Shown here piece by piece: positions 17,868 to 25,822 of a stretch of 25,822 bases of DNA (position 1 is its first letter; every line of letters starts with the position of its first letter). Under the pieces are notes generated by a model. That model ran no database searches and had not been told where the DNA came from. It was given only the letters and a program-made list of their open reading frames with translations. The position numbers and the translations under genes are program-made. Source of the DNA: Mesaphorura yosii (taxonomy: Eukaryota; Arthropoda; Collembola; Poduromorpha; Tullbergiidae); NCBI GenBank assembly GCA_009869945.1, contig WIXG01000702.1:1-25822 (forward strand), in the 5' to 3' direction.

Positions 17868-19091
17868 ATGCTCTCCGAAAACACCGTCCGCCTGTATCAT
17901 TTCATGTTCAGGCTGACCACCCGCAGTCTCTGCATTCCGCTCCGTTGGAACGGCAAGCGAATGGAGCCACTGCCGCTGTCTTCGTCCGCCTCCGATCACA
18001 CGCGCGGACGCGGGCACCGAGCTTGGCCCGGGCGCGCTTGGGTGGCATGGCACGCCGGAAACGTGCTCGAACTCGCCATTGTTCTCGTCGTGACCGTCGG
18101 CTTCTACCACTTCACCCTCGTCAACCCGGACAACCTCCCCCGGCTCTTTGACGCGTACCAAGTCGTCCTGGCGCACGCCGTCGCTTCGCCGCCTGGAATC
18201 GCGTTATGCCGGGCGTACGCGGCGGAGATCACGACGCTGGCCAACACGCTGCTTTACACGAACGAGCAACTTCGGGTCCCGCACGCCCAGCAATTCAGTG
18301 GTGCAGATTCAGGCTCCGGCGCGAGCACCGGCACGGCGCCAGCGGACAAGAATTTCAACACAATCTGCAAGAGTTACATCGTCCTCGACGCGCTGGCGAC
18401 GACGGGCCTCGTCGTTTCCTTCATGCTGCCGATGGCGACCCCGACCGAGTCCCTGAACCTGTACACTTTCTACGGGGGCACCCACGTCCTCGGCCAGCTA
18501 GGCTTCACGCTGCTCATCGCGTACCTCGCCTTCAGAACGATCATCCGCTTCATGTTTGTCGTTTTCCTCCTGTTTGCGCCAATATTCGTGCTCGGTGAGT
18601 GGCTGCGCCTGATTAATTCGAGGGTCGCGACCTCCGGGAGCAGTGCGAGTGAGAATCGCCGCGCGGAGGTTGCGCACATGTACCAAAGCCTGCAGCTCTT
18701 CAACACGGTCTTCAGCGACTGCTTCTGCCCAGCAATTCTGCCCATCCTCTTCTTCTTCACGTGCTCCGTCGTGATCCTCGTTTACACGGCCATGATCCTC
18801 CTCCACACACAGCTGCCCTGGGCCCTCATCATCATGTACACGAGTTTTGCGATCTCGGGGACTTTCGGTGTCGCGTATCTGTTCCGGATCATCGCTGGCA
18901 TTCTGCACAGTTCGTGCACCGTGATTGGGGCGTTAAGCAAGCGGGAAGCCGGGCGCTGGTCGAGGACGCCTTACCATCCGATTCGAATCAGGTTTGGCGG
19001 GCTTTTCATGCCGGACGCGGGTACGGTCCTGACGACACTCCAGATCACCTCCGATCAGGTTGCGTCCCTCGTTTTAATGTACAGAACGTAA
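17868..19091 (+). CDS. Gustatory-receptor-like 7-TM chemoreceptor, subfamily B (intact, single exon)
   Basis: Predicted membrane chemoreceptor of 407 residues. The ATG at 17868 (context GTAAAATGC, giving M-L-S-E-N-T-V-R-L-Y) was preferred over an in-frame GTG five codons upstream. I-P-L-R-W-N follows. Hydrophobic segments occur near residues 65-85, 93-112, 160-185, 200-245 (long), 280-308 and 315-340. Landmarks are C-K-S-Y, S-L-N-L-Y-T-F-Y-G-G-T, Y-Q-S-L-Q-L-F-N, E-A-G-R-W-S-R, P-Y-H-P-I-R and a final D-Q-V-A-S-L-V-L-M-Y-R-T. The F-R-E-C-F-T-P motif of relatives is changed to F-S-D-C-F-C-P. The first loops are Ser/Gly-rich. Third positions are strongly GC-biased, more so than in the neighbouring receptors. 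It pairs divergently with the receptor at 15668-16891. Confidence 0.85.
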   Translation: MLSENTVRLYHFMFRLTTRSLCIPLRWNGKRMEPLPLSSSASDHTRGRGHRAWPGRAWVAWHAGNVLELAIVLVVTVGFYHFTLVNPDNLPRLFDAYQVVLAHAVASPPGIALCRAYAAEITTLANTLLYTNEQLRVPHAQQFSGADSGSGASTGTAPADKNFNTICKSYIVLDALATTGLVVSFMLPMATPTESLNLYTFYGGTHVLGQLGFTLLIAYLAFRTIIRFMFVVFLLFAPIFVLGEWLRLINSRVATSGSSASENRRAEVAHMYQSLQLFNTVFSDCFCPAILPILFFFTCSVVILVYTAMILLHTQLPWALIIMYTSFAISGTFGVAYLFRIIAGILHSSCTVIGALSKREAGRWSRTPYHPIRIRFGGLFMPDAGTVLTTLQITSDQVASLVLMYRT

Positions 19092-20346
19092 TTAAAACAC
19101 GTGCCGTGTCGTGCCGCGCAATGCAATGCAATATACTCAATTATTTAATCACAATTGGCAATTAGGCTAGCAATTAATTCAAGCTTTTGCTTCTTGCTCG
19201 TGTCTTTTCAAGTATGCAAATTCATAATTTGTATCCTTCAAAAACAAGACGGTGTTCATTCATTTCTTGCCACGCCTTTTGTCGAGTGGGTGTGTGCGTT
19301 CAAGTTTGAGGCCTCTTCCTTTCTGCTGGCCGACGCCCGCGCCCACCCCGCCGCTTTTCTCGGCGTCGCCGTCGCCATTGCCATTGCCAAAGTTTATTGC
19401 GTCTCCTTCCGCGTCCTCAGCACCTTTGACCTCGTTTTCAGCCCAGTTTGCATTCGCGTCCGCCTCCGCAGCCTCCTCTTCGGCCAAACCTGAAATCGAA
19501 ATCGATATCCAACTATGTGCGAATATATTTCACATTTTGCAGTAGAGTTCGTGTCCGATCGAATTGAACCCGCATTCGGTCCGCATCGATATGGCACATC
19601 GGGCAAGCATTGTGGCGGATCTCGTTCGCCTCGTACAAAGCATGAACGATAGCAATTGCCACCGTTTTACCCTGCAAGGCCCGATCTTGCACACATTGCA
19701 CAATACGCGAACAATGACGATTTACCATGTTGGAGTCCCAAGAGTTTAACCAATCTCGTACAACTCGTTCGATACGTGAAGGTTATGGAATTTAGAGTTG
19801 GAGGCTTGCCATTGGTTGAGCGATGCACATATTTCAGCTTACTACTAACAGTACGTTTAATTACATGAGGAAGGGTGAGCATGCAAACACATTCTATAAC
19901 ACAATACACAACTATAGTGCTGCTCAAATGTACTGTGTTATGTACTATGTGAATTGATTTGATGACGGACGAACAAACACTGCATGAATTTATTAAAAGT
20001 GCTTTAAAAAATTCTCCATTGCCGAATCCACCTCTCCCTTCGGGGAATCTAAAATGTAACTCCAGAGTCCAACTGCTCACAAAATTCCCATTCATTTTGA
20101 GTACCGCGTTAAATACCTGTACCCATCACGCAATTAACGTTTCAGCGGCCTGTTTCGAAGTACTTAGCCGAGGATTTTAAAAATGAATGGCTGCTCGGTA
20201 TTAAAAGAATAGCGGCAAACACCGGACCGCTTCTGCCGCAGGATTAAATATTTCAAAACACGAACCGATGATAGTCAGGACAACTTTCGAAACCGGGCAG
20301 TCGTTCGCTTGGAGTCCCATGGTACCATTGGCCCCGTGTCATTGTC
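19092..20346. other. Intergenic region, with one doubtful minus-strand exon
   Basis: About 1.25 kb between two receptors. Apart from the acidic/glycine-rich frame at 19260-19493 nothing looks coding. The segment 19560-19730 is less AT-rich than its surroundings and has open frames on both strands, but none with a domain. The last 250 bp should hold the promoter of the receptor at 20347; I see no clear TATA box there. Confidence 0.4.
19260..19493 (-). other. Acidic, Gly/Ala-rich open frame, possible exon
   Basis: On the minus strand, after an acceptor-like CGATTTCAG just above 19493, a frame reads L-A-E-E-E-A-A-E-A-D-A-N-A-N-W, then G-N-G-N-G-D-G-D-A, and ends in a basic tail D-K-R-R-G-K-K before a stop. 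The bias toward E, A, G and D is unlike random AT-rich DNA, and the acceptor is well placed. I found no convincing upstream exon, and a pyrimidine-rich plus strand alone could create this pattern. Confidence 0.25.
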
Positions 20347-21564
20347 ATGATTTCCAAGGAATCTTTCCGTATCTTCTCCTACATGATCAAGGTCGGGTAC
20401 TGGACCGGTGTGCTGCCGTACAAATGGAATCCGTCCAACTGCACCATCTACTGCAGAACCAATATGGGCTGGTGGCGAATGGTCGCATGTTTGAGCCTCA
20501 ACGTGCAGTGGGGACTGATTGCCTCAGTTGCCATTGTCACGGCGATGGGTGATGGAGGTTGGAAGATAGAGGACATGATCATGCTGCTCCTGATGGCGGC
20601 TGGAACGGCGCTTTCTCTCCCCATACGACTTCACAACTTGCTCTGGCCAGATGATTTTGCTGCTCTCATCTCGTCTGGACACTTGCTCTCTCAGAGCCTG
20701 GCCGCACACTACAAGCTGGACATGCGGCAGAAAGATGGTGTCGAGTGGATCACGAAGCCCATCGCCGCGGGGATGACAATACTCCCGGTAATGGCAGGCG
20801 TTGGGAACATACTGATGGTCAAAGACGGCACGGGCGTGTTTGGCGTGCTACAGACGAGGTACGCGATAGTGAACGTGGCGGTCGGGGTCGCGTTGGGTTA
20901 CGTCACTGGGATTGTCATTCTGATTGCAGCCCTGCTCGCCACGATTGCGGTCAACCATACGAATTCAATGGGGAAACTGATGAACCAGATCATGTAAGCT
21001 AGGTCTCGAGCAAGTGCGCGTTAAGGAACAAGCCAAAGACACAAATCATTATCTTTATTGCACAGATTCGACCCGACCCACTCCACGCGAATCCTCCACA
21101 GGCAGCACCTCCTGTTCCGTGCCCACCAAATCATGCACATATACGCTGCCGAGCACATGGCCACCATTGTCCTGGTGGCGGTGACCACTAGCTGCATCGT
21201 ACAAATGGCCGGTATCTGCGCTGCGGCTCGGCTGCATGCAGAAATGCCCGTCGACAACCTGGTCTTCATTATCGCCAGTACCATCGCCTGCATGGGCGGG
21301 ACCAAAGTGTGTCTGGATTATGGAGTAAAGTACACCGACGCGGCAGCTGGATACGCAGAGTCTTATCGGCGTTGGCGACGTGACCTGAGCGCGGATGATG
21401 AGAAGGGACTGAAGCGATATCGGAAGACCAGGCACGCATTCAGTACGTACGGGCGTCCACTCTATTTCAAGATTGGCCAGTTGTACTTCGTAACGCGGAC
21501 AACCTTCATCGTGCTCACGTCGGACGTGGTAATTCAAGGAGTCGTTACCCTTTTGCTTACGTGA
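20347..21564 (+). CDS. Gustatory-receptor-like 7-TM chemoreceptor, subfamily C (intact, two exons)
   Basis: Predicted membrane chemoreceptor of 381 residues; ligand unknown. Exon 1 is 20347-20993 and exon 2 is 21066-21564. The 72-nt intron (GTAAGC donor, TTGCACAG acceptor) splits an Ile codon in phase 2, the same phase and roughly the same place as in subfamily A. The start M-I-S-K-E-S-F-R-I-F is followed by V-G-Y-W-T-G-V-L-P-Y-K-W-N, a clear version of the N-terminal signature. Hydrophobic segments fall near residues 44-66, 74-95, 133-155 and 170-208 in exon 1, then 238-265, 270-290 and a terminal one at about 355-381. The end, G-R-P-L-Y-F-K-I-G-Q-L-Y then T-S-D-V-V-I-Q-G-V-V-T-L-L-L-T, aligns with the C-termini of subfamilies A and B. 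It is more distant from A and B than they are within themselves, and shows no lesion. Confidence 0.8.
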
Positions 21565-23411
21565 ATCGTGTCCACGCTCATTGGCCGTGAATCTTGTCAA
21601 TCTAAATGGTCAACATCCAATCATGGTTGAAGCCAATATGCAATTTCAATCTTTTAATTCCCTCCAATACAAGTCGAACCCTTTCGCCAATTCAGATGCT
21701 AAACACCGAGATGCCATACTCCATGTTCCAAAACATGCTTCCACATTCTCCATTAATTTGCTAAGTTAAACAGAATTACTAATTTTAATATCACGATAAA
21801 TAATTGTATTATTGAAGGGTGCACAGAATTGAAATGTTTAAGATTAACAACTGTTAATACTTTAAGTTGGAACAGCCAAATCAATAAGTGTCTAAGTGCA
21901 TGCTATTTAAGGATATACTCTCTGTTTAGGTAAAAGGTGAACTACACAAGCTCAACTAATAAATATTGCAGAGGCGGTCGTACTAACTCATATAAACTAT
22001 ATGTATTGTATTTGGGGAGATATGAAGAAACGATCCTCTCGATTGAGAAAATGATTAGAACTCTAGCACGACTTGTCTTGTTTAAAAAGAAATGACAGAA
22101 TTCTAAAGCTAATGACATGTGAATTAAAATAGCTGCTTCCCCCAAATTATGTTTTCAAAATTGCATGTTTAGTTTCTAACTCACACCATTCTAAATTGGT
22201 TGAATTTTTTAACGGCAATCTTTTATATATTGAAGTACACTCTTATCCTACTAGGAGCTCAAATGATTTTAATGTTAATTTTCATATTAATGGAAAATTT
22301 GGATCTTTTACATTTCATTTTAAAACGATAACGGTACCGTCAATTGCGATTTTATGGCCTTTCTGCTGTTTAGTTAAACACATGCTTACGTTTAATCCTC
22401 GAGCAGCGATCGAATCTATCATGTTCCCCGTGGAATTTTTTATCTTTTACAATATGTCTATTCCCTTATCTCGTGGCCAACACGGCACTAACCTCATGAA
22501 ATTCACGCTCTACTTCCGGTGCTCTGGTGTTGTGTCCATCTTTGAATTCCTCGTCACAAACGGTTCAGGGTTCTAATTGGTTCTGGACTGTTACAACCAA
22601 ATTTACACTAGTGAAATGCAAAATAGAATTTCCAGAGCACAAAAATTGCTTTGGTTTTGATTCCTGTTCGAGTTCAAGTTTTACGAGTCAAGGGTTGTGC
22701 AAAAATACTTGCACTTGTATTGAGAAATCTCACGCGAGACATTGACTTTTAGTTTCTCGCAAAACTGATAATATTTTTACCCAGTTTCTCGCACCCTGCG
22801 AAACTGCGACGTGCGAGATTGACCTGCCTTGCTACTGAGCATTTGTGCTTTTTCCGGGCCTTTACGTGGGGATTGTAGAACAAAAGCATGCAATAACAAA
22901 AGGGACATTTTATATGGCATTCGAGTTCAGGTAGCCAGGTAGAAATGAAAAAGGGTCGGGGCATTTTTTGCAGGAGTCGTTGTTCAGCCTCGAACACTTT
23001 GGCACTTTTTCTTGCCTGCTTGATTGTCCTGTCAAAGCACAGTCTCAGTAAATGCATGTAAAAATGTGGCCTTCGGATTACAAAGGAGAACAAGACTCGT
23101 TGGCCAAGGAAGCATGATCATTGCCTTTGTAGTAGTAGTTGTTTGTCTCAGTTGCAAAATATCACACCATATCATGCGCATGCTACGCAAAAACAAAATG
23201 TCTAATTAATTAAAAACCATCGCGACACAAAATTAATTTCATAAAGAGCCTCCTTGAATTCATGCTAATAAGGCGGATCGAATCAGCACGCGATGACAAA
23301 AATCCTCTCTGGAAATTATTTCACGGCTGCTTCTCTCCGAATTCGACTCCGAGCACGACGCCATTTCGGCGCCTTCGTCTTTTGAGTTTGCCCAGCTCCT
23401 GCTTCTTGAAA
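21565..23411. other. AT-rich intergenic region, with a possible retroelement relic
   Basis: About 1.85 kb between the last receptor and the ionotropic receptor. Most of it is AT-rich and featureless. One frame at about 22148-22380 has a weak resemblance to the C-terminal tail of non-LTR retrotransposon polymerases. The stretch 22750-23200 has open frames but no domain. The 150 bp before 23412 are open in the IR frame but are unlike a signal peptide. Confidence 0.4.
22148..22340 (+). mobile_element. Possible non-LTR retrotransposon relic (C-terminal tail of the reverse-transcriptase ORF)
   Basis: The frame includes V-H-S-Y-P-T-R-S-S-N-D-F-N-V, then F-H-I-N-G-K-F-G-S-F-T-F-H-F-K. Many LINE-type ORF2 proteins end with H-x-Y-x-T-R, a short gap, G-K-x-S-[LF]-x-F and then G-P-x-[IL]-W-N. 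The first two parts match reasonably; the last does not. No catalytic reverse-transcriptase motif, target-site duplication or poly(A) tail is visible, so this is at best a short decayed fragment. Confidence 0.35.
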
Positions 23412-25439
23412 ATGAGATTCCTTGGCGGATTCCTTCTCTTGCTGGTGGCGGGCTTCGAACTCGGGCATGCATGGGCAGCACTTGTACAAGACGACGGCCC
23501 AGACCTGCAGCTCGGGACGATCGCCTTCGATGGCGGACCCTTGCCCCAAGAGTGTACCTTCTTCGTCACCGAATTTGGAGGACTCGCAGGCCGCACGGGC
23601 ACGGGTCTGGACTTGCAACGACGTGTCATTCTCGGAAGCCAACAGCGGACACGGACGTGGGCCATCTCAACGACAACAAACAGTCCTCAACTCGCGGCCT
23701 ACCTCTCTGACCCCACGGCGGCTCCCATCTCCGACTTAGATATCAACACCACTGTACGTTTGTTCGAGTCTCGAATCTGCAACGTGCACATCCTTGTCCA
23801 GCCCGAGTTTTCCAACTTAGGCAAGGCTTTTTTGCAGTACGTCAAGCTGTTGTACATGCTGGACCCCGATCGGAGCGTGTTCATCTTCCTGACCACCGAA
23901 GGGAGCCCGACAACGATCCCGACTGCCATGCGAGTCATGAATTTCAGAATGTATCACTTCGACGTATTGAACGGGCAGACCGGAAGTCGGATGTTGGAGC
24001 GGAAATGGATTTGTGCGCCGTGCCCAGACGAACAAACGTTGCATCTGTTGCCCGAAGGCGCCCCGCTGGGAGGAGACCGGGAAAGAAGCCTGGTGCTGTC
24101 CGTCGGAGGCCACCTGCATAAGCGCACCCTTTCTGTGTACGATTCACCTGTCTCAGCCAACCAGCAGCATCTTAAATGCCCCTCCGAGTACTACCCCTCA
24201 TCTTCCTCCTCGCTGAAGTTCGCAGCAGTCTGCAGTGCCTCCCATAAGTCGATTGAACTCATCACCAGTCTCCTGAACGGGTCTGTCCTGCCTGACCTCC
24301 ATTTGACAGCAGCGGTTGGCGGAACATCGCTCGCTGTACTGCGCGTTTCCATCCCGAAAGGTCATTCACCTGCCCGCCTCACCGCCGATTACAACCTCGT
24401 AGGACACAGCACACGGTTCCTCTTCTACTGTGACCATGACCAACGACGAAATCGAAACGACGGGAATTGGGTCAAGGCGTTTGACCTTCCGACGTGGATC
24501 CTCATTCCAGTCGCATGCGTGGCGCTGGCCATCGTCATGAGCCTCCATTTTGGTCAGGAGCCTAAGAAAAGCAGGGAATTCTTGACTCGCCTCGTCAGCT
24601 CCTTTTCGCTCCTCCTCAACGTGAATTCAGCCAAGTCGGGGCTCCAAGTGGCGATTTGCGTGGTCGGCTACCTGCTGACCATCCATTACGAAATGTTTCT
24701 GACCGGTCACATCATCGCTCCGTCCCCGCCGCTCGTCTACGACTCGTTGGGTGACCTCGTCCGTGCCGGATACAAGATTAATACACTCCGCGGCTCAAAC
24801 TTGGAGGTTCCGCTAGAAGTCTCCTTCGCGGAAGCCTTTCGGCGCTGGGGCGTTGCAGACCGCGTCAGCGAGTCATTCAACTACATCAATTTCAGTTTGG
24901 ATCAGAGTACCAAGTTGCCGCCATTTCATGCTACGTTCGTGGTGACTCCGACGGGAGCGGCAGACGCTTATTTCATTCAGGCGGCGAACCCGAACGCAGT
25001 CTGCCACAAGGCGCCGAGCGCTGTGACGGAGAATGAATGGTTTTGGACGATACATTTCGGGCTCCTGCGAAGGAAAATGGGCGCCCTGCTGGGGCGGCTG
25101 ACGGAATCAGGCATCTACTCGTTGTGGGAAGAAATCTCATTCCGGGGTGAAGACCTTCGAGCAGCAGCAGAGAGCAGGCGAAGTGGATCAGTAATCAAAT
25201 TTGACCCCAGCGCACGGTTCAATGCGAATGGCCAGCCCCGTCCAATTACGATGGAGTATCAAGTCATGCTCATCTTCCCTTTCGGGGGTTGGCTCCTTCT
25301 GGCTGCGGCGGGAATATTTCTGCTGGAGGTGGTCACGTATTGGGTTTTGGGAAGGAGGGCGAGGAGTTGGTTCCTGGTGAGGTCAAGGTCAAGGAGGGTT
25401 AATCTGCAGTTGGCTACGACTACGAAGTTTCTGCCTTAG
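23412..25439 (+). CDS. Divergent ionotropic receptor (IR)-like chemoreceptor (intact, single exon)
   Basis: Predicted ligand-gated cation channel subunit of the variant ionotropic glutamate receptor class, 675 residues, acting in the plasma membrane of sensory neurons. The ATG at 23412 begins a good signal peptide (M-R-F-L-G-G-F-L-L-L-L-V-A-G). An in-frame ATG 50 codons upstream would bury it, so I rejected that start. A long extracellular region with several Cys and N-x-S/T sites precedes the first membrane segment (about residues 362-381, W-I-L-I-P-V-A-C-V-A-L). Next come a pore-loop-like region (391-410), the second segment (411-435, ending M-F-L-T-G-H-I-I), the second ligand-binding lobe and the third segment (619-646), then a short basic tail. 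W-F-W-T-I-H-F-G-L and G-I-Y-S-L-W in the second lobe are typical of divergent IRs. The SYTANLAAF motif of true glutamate receptors is absent, so a derived chemosensory role is inferred. AATAAA occurs at 25648. Confidence 0.8.
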   Translation: MRFLGGFLLLLVAGFELGHAWAALVQDDGPDLQLGTIAFDGGPLPQECTFFVTEFGGLAGRTGTGLDLQRRVILGSQQRTRTWAISTTTNSPQLAAYLSDPTAAPISDLDINTTVRLFESRICNVHILVQPEFSNLGKAFLQYVKLLYMLDPDRSVFIFLTTEGSPTTIPTAMRVMNFRMYHFDVLNGQTGSRMLERKWICAPCPDEQTLHLLPEGAPLGGDRERSLVLSVGGHLHKRTLSVYDSPVSANQQHLKCPSEYYPSSSSSLKFAAVCSASHKSIELITSLLNGSVLPDLHLTAAVGGTSLAVLRVSIPKGHSPARLTADYNLVGHSTRFLFYCDHDQRRNRNDGNWVKAFDLPTWILIPVACVALAIVMSLHFGQEPKKSREFLTRLVSSFSLLLNVNSAKSGLQVAICVVGYLLTIHYEMFLTGHIIAPSPPLVYDSLGDLVRAGYKINTLRGSNLEVPLEVSFAEAFRRWGVADRVSESFNYINFSLDQSTKLPPFHATFVVTPTGAADAYFIQAANPNAVCHKAPSAVTENEWFWTIHFGLLRRKMGALLGRLTESGIYSLWEEISFRGEDLRAAAESRRSGSVIKFDPSARFNANGQPRPITMEYQVMLIFPFGGWLLLAAAGIFLLEVVTYWVLGRRARSWFLVRSRSRRVNLQLATTTKFLP

Positions 25440-25822
25440 ATGGATACTTACGCAAACAAATAGATACCATAAGACAGATAGATAATTAATTATGTAGCTG
25501 AACATGGTTTCTGGTAAATACTAGCCTTATTCCGAGAAGGCACCACGTCCACAGGAGCCTGACCACTGTCCAGGCAGAGCGGCCGAATTTCTTAGCCTTG
25601 CCAAAGCCATGAGCCCAAGTCCATGGCATCCAGCTGACGACAATGACAATAAATACATGAATCTTGTCTCGTTTCTTGATTCCAAGCTCGGTGACTAGCG
25701 CTAGTATGCAGACCGCAAAACAGAGCCCATAAACGACGAGCAGTGTTTAGTGTCCACGGACACGGACCTTCCTATGCCCTCATGGGCATAGGAAGGATTG
25801 CCTATAATGTACGATTAATTTT
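25440..25822. other. 3' flank of the IR gene, ending in hairpins
   Basis: No coding region seen. AATAAA at 25648-25653 is a plausible poly(A) signal 209 nt past the IR stop. Near the window end two perfect inverted repeats stand side by side (25750-25763 and 25767-25796). Confidence 0.5.
25750..25796. repeat. Two adjacent perfect inverted repeats (hairpins)
   Basis: The first is GTGTCC-AC-GGACAC at 25750-25763. The second has 13-bp perfect arms, CCTTCCTATGCCC and GGGCATAGGAAGG, at 25767-25779 and 25784-25796 around a TCAT loop. They could mark a MITE-type element, a structured RNA, or one end of a feature that continues beyond the window. Confidence 0.75.

Noticed and set aside
18148..18908. 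Long frames on both strands within the receptor at 17868
   Set aside because: High GC at third positions depletes stop codons in other frames; the Arg/Ser-rich or Glu/Asp-rich composition is typical of shadows.
23262..23411. N-terminal extension of 50 residues on the IR
   Set aside because: The extension would place a good signal peptide inside the protein. The ATG at 23412 puts it at the N-terminus as expected for IRs.

Overview
The window looks like a chemoreceptor cluster from a compact arthropod nuclear genome, most probably a springtail (Collembola). That placement is an inference. It rests on introns of only 58-72 nt with GT-AG ends, AT-rich intergenic DNA around GC-rich coding regions, and a run of divergent seven-transmembrane receptors that start with a G..LP..W-like signature, as in expanded springtail receptor families I recall. 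No rRNA, tRNA or CRISPR array is visible.

Layout. On the left (461-4410, plus a fragment at 8255-8941) lies receptor subfamily A, with the N-terminal signature W-A-Y-P-H. It comprises one intact two-exon gene on the minus strand (461-1712) and three damaged copies on the plus strand. The last two damaged copies are complementary 5' and 3' halves. Between those halves sit a broken C2H2 zinc-finger gene (4633-5576) and an intact four-exon gene for a secreted CUB-like protein (5762-6826, minus).

The centre (9388-19091) holds subfamily B. These genes have no introns, begin M-L-x-x-x-T or a close variant, and end with Q-V-A-[ST]-L-x-x-M-[YF]-R. Four are intact (9388-10587, 11375-12511, 15668-16891 minus, 17868-19091) and one is a multiply broken pseudogene (13039-14168). 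A broken small secreted-protein gene with a TATA box (14681-14932) lies between them. One member of a third subfamily C, with two exons, is at 20347-21564. On the right, 23412-25439 encodes a divergent ionotropic receptor (IR) with a signal peptide and three membrane segments.

How they work together. All the receptors would be membrane chemosensors. Subfamilies A, B and C share the same C-terminal architecture (a G-x-[LF]-[FY] turn followed by a final membrane segment). It resembles the last segment of insect gustatory receptors but lacks the classic T-Y-x5-Q-F motif. Subfamilies A and C also share a phase-2 intron at the equivalent place. The window therefore shows a birth-and-death cluster: tandem and inverted duplication, intron loss, nonsense and frameshift decay, with an IR alongside.

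Limits. Exon boundaries were worked out by eye from splice sites and reading-frame continuity. Family calls rest on pattern recognition without database searches. Ligands are unknown.
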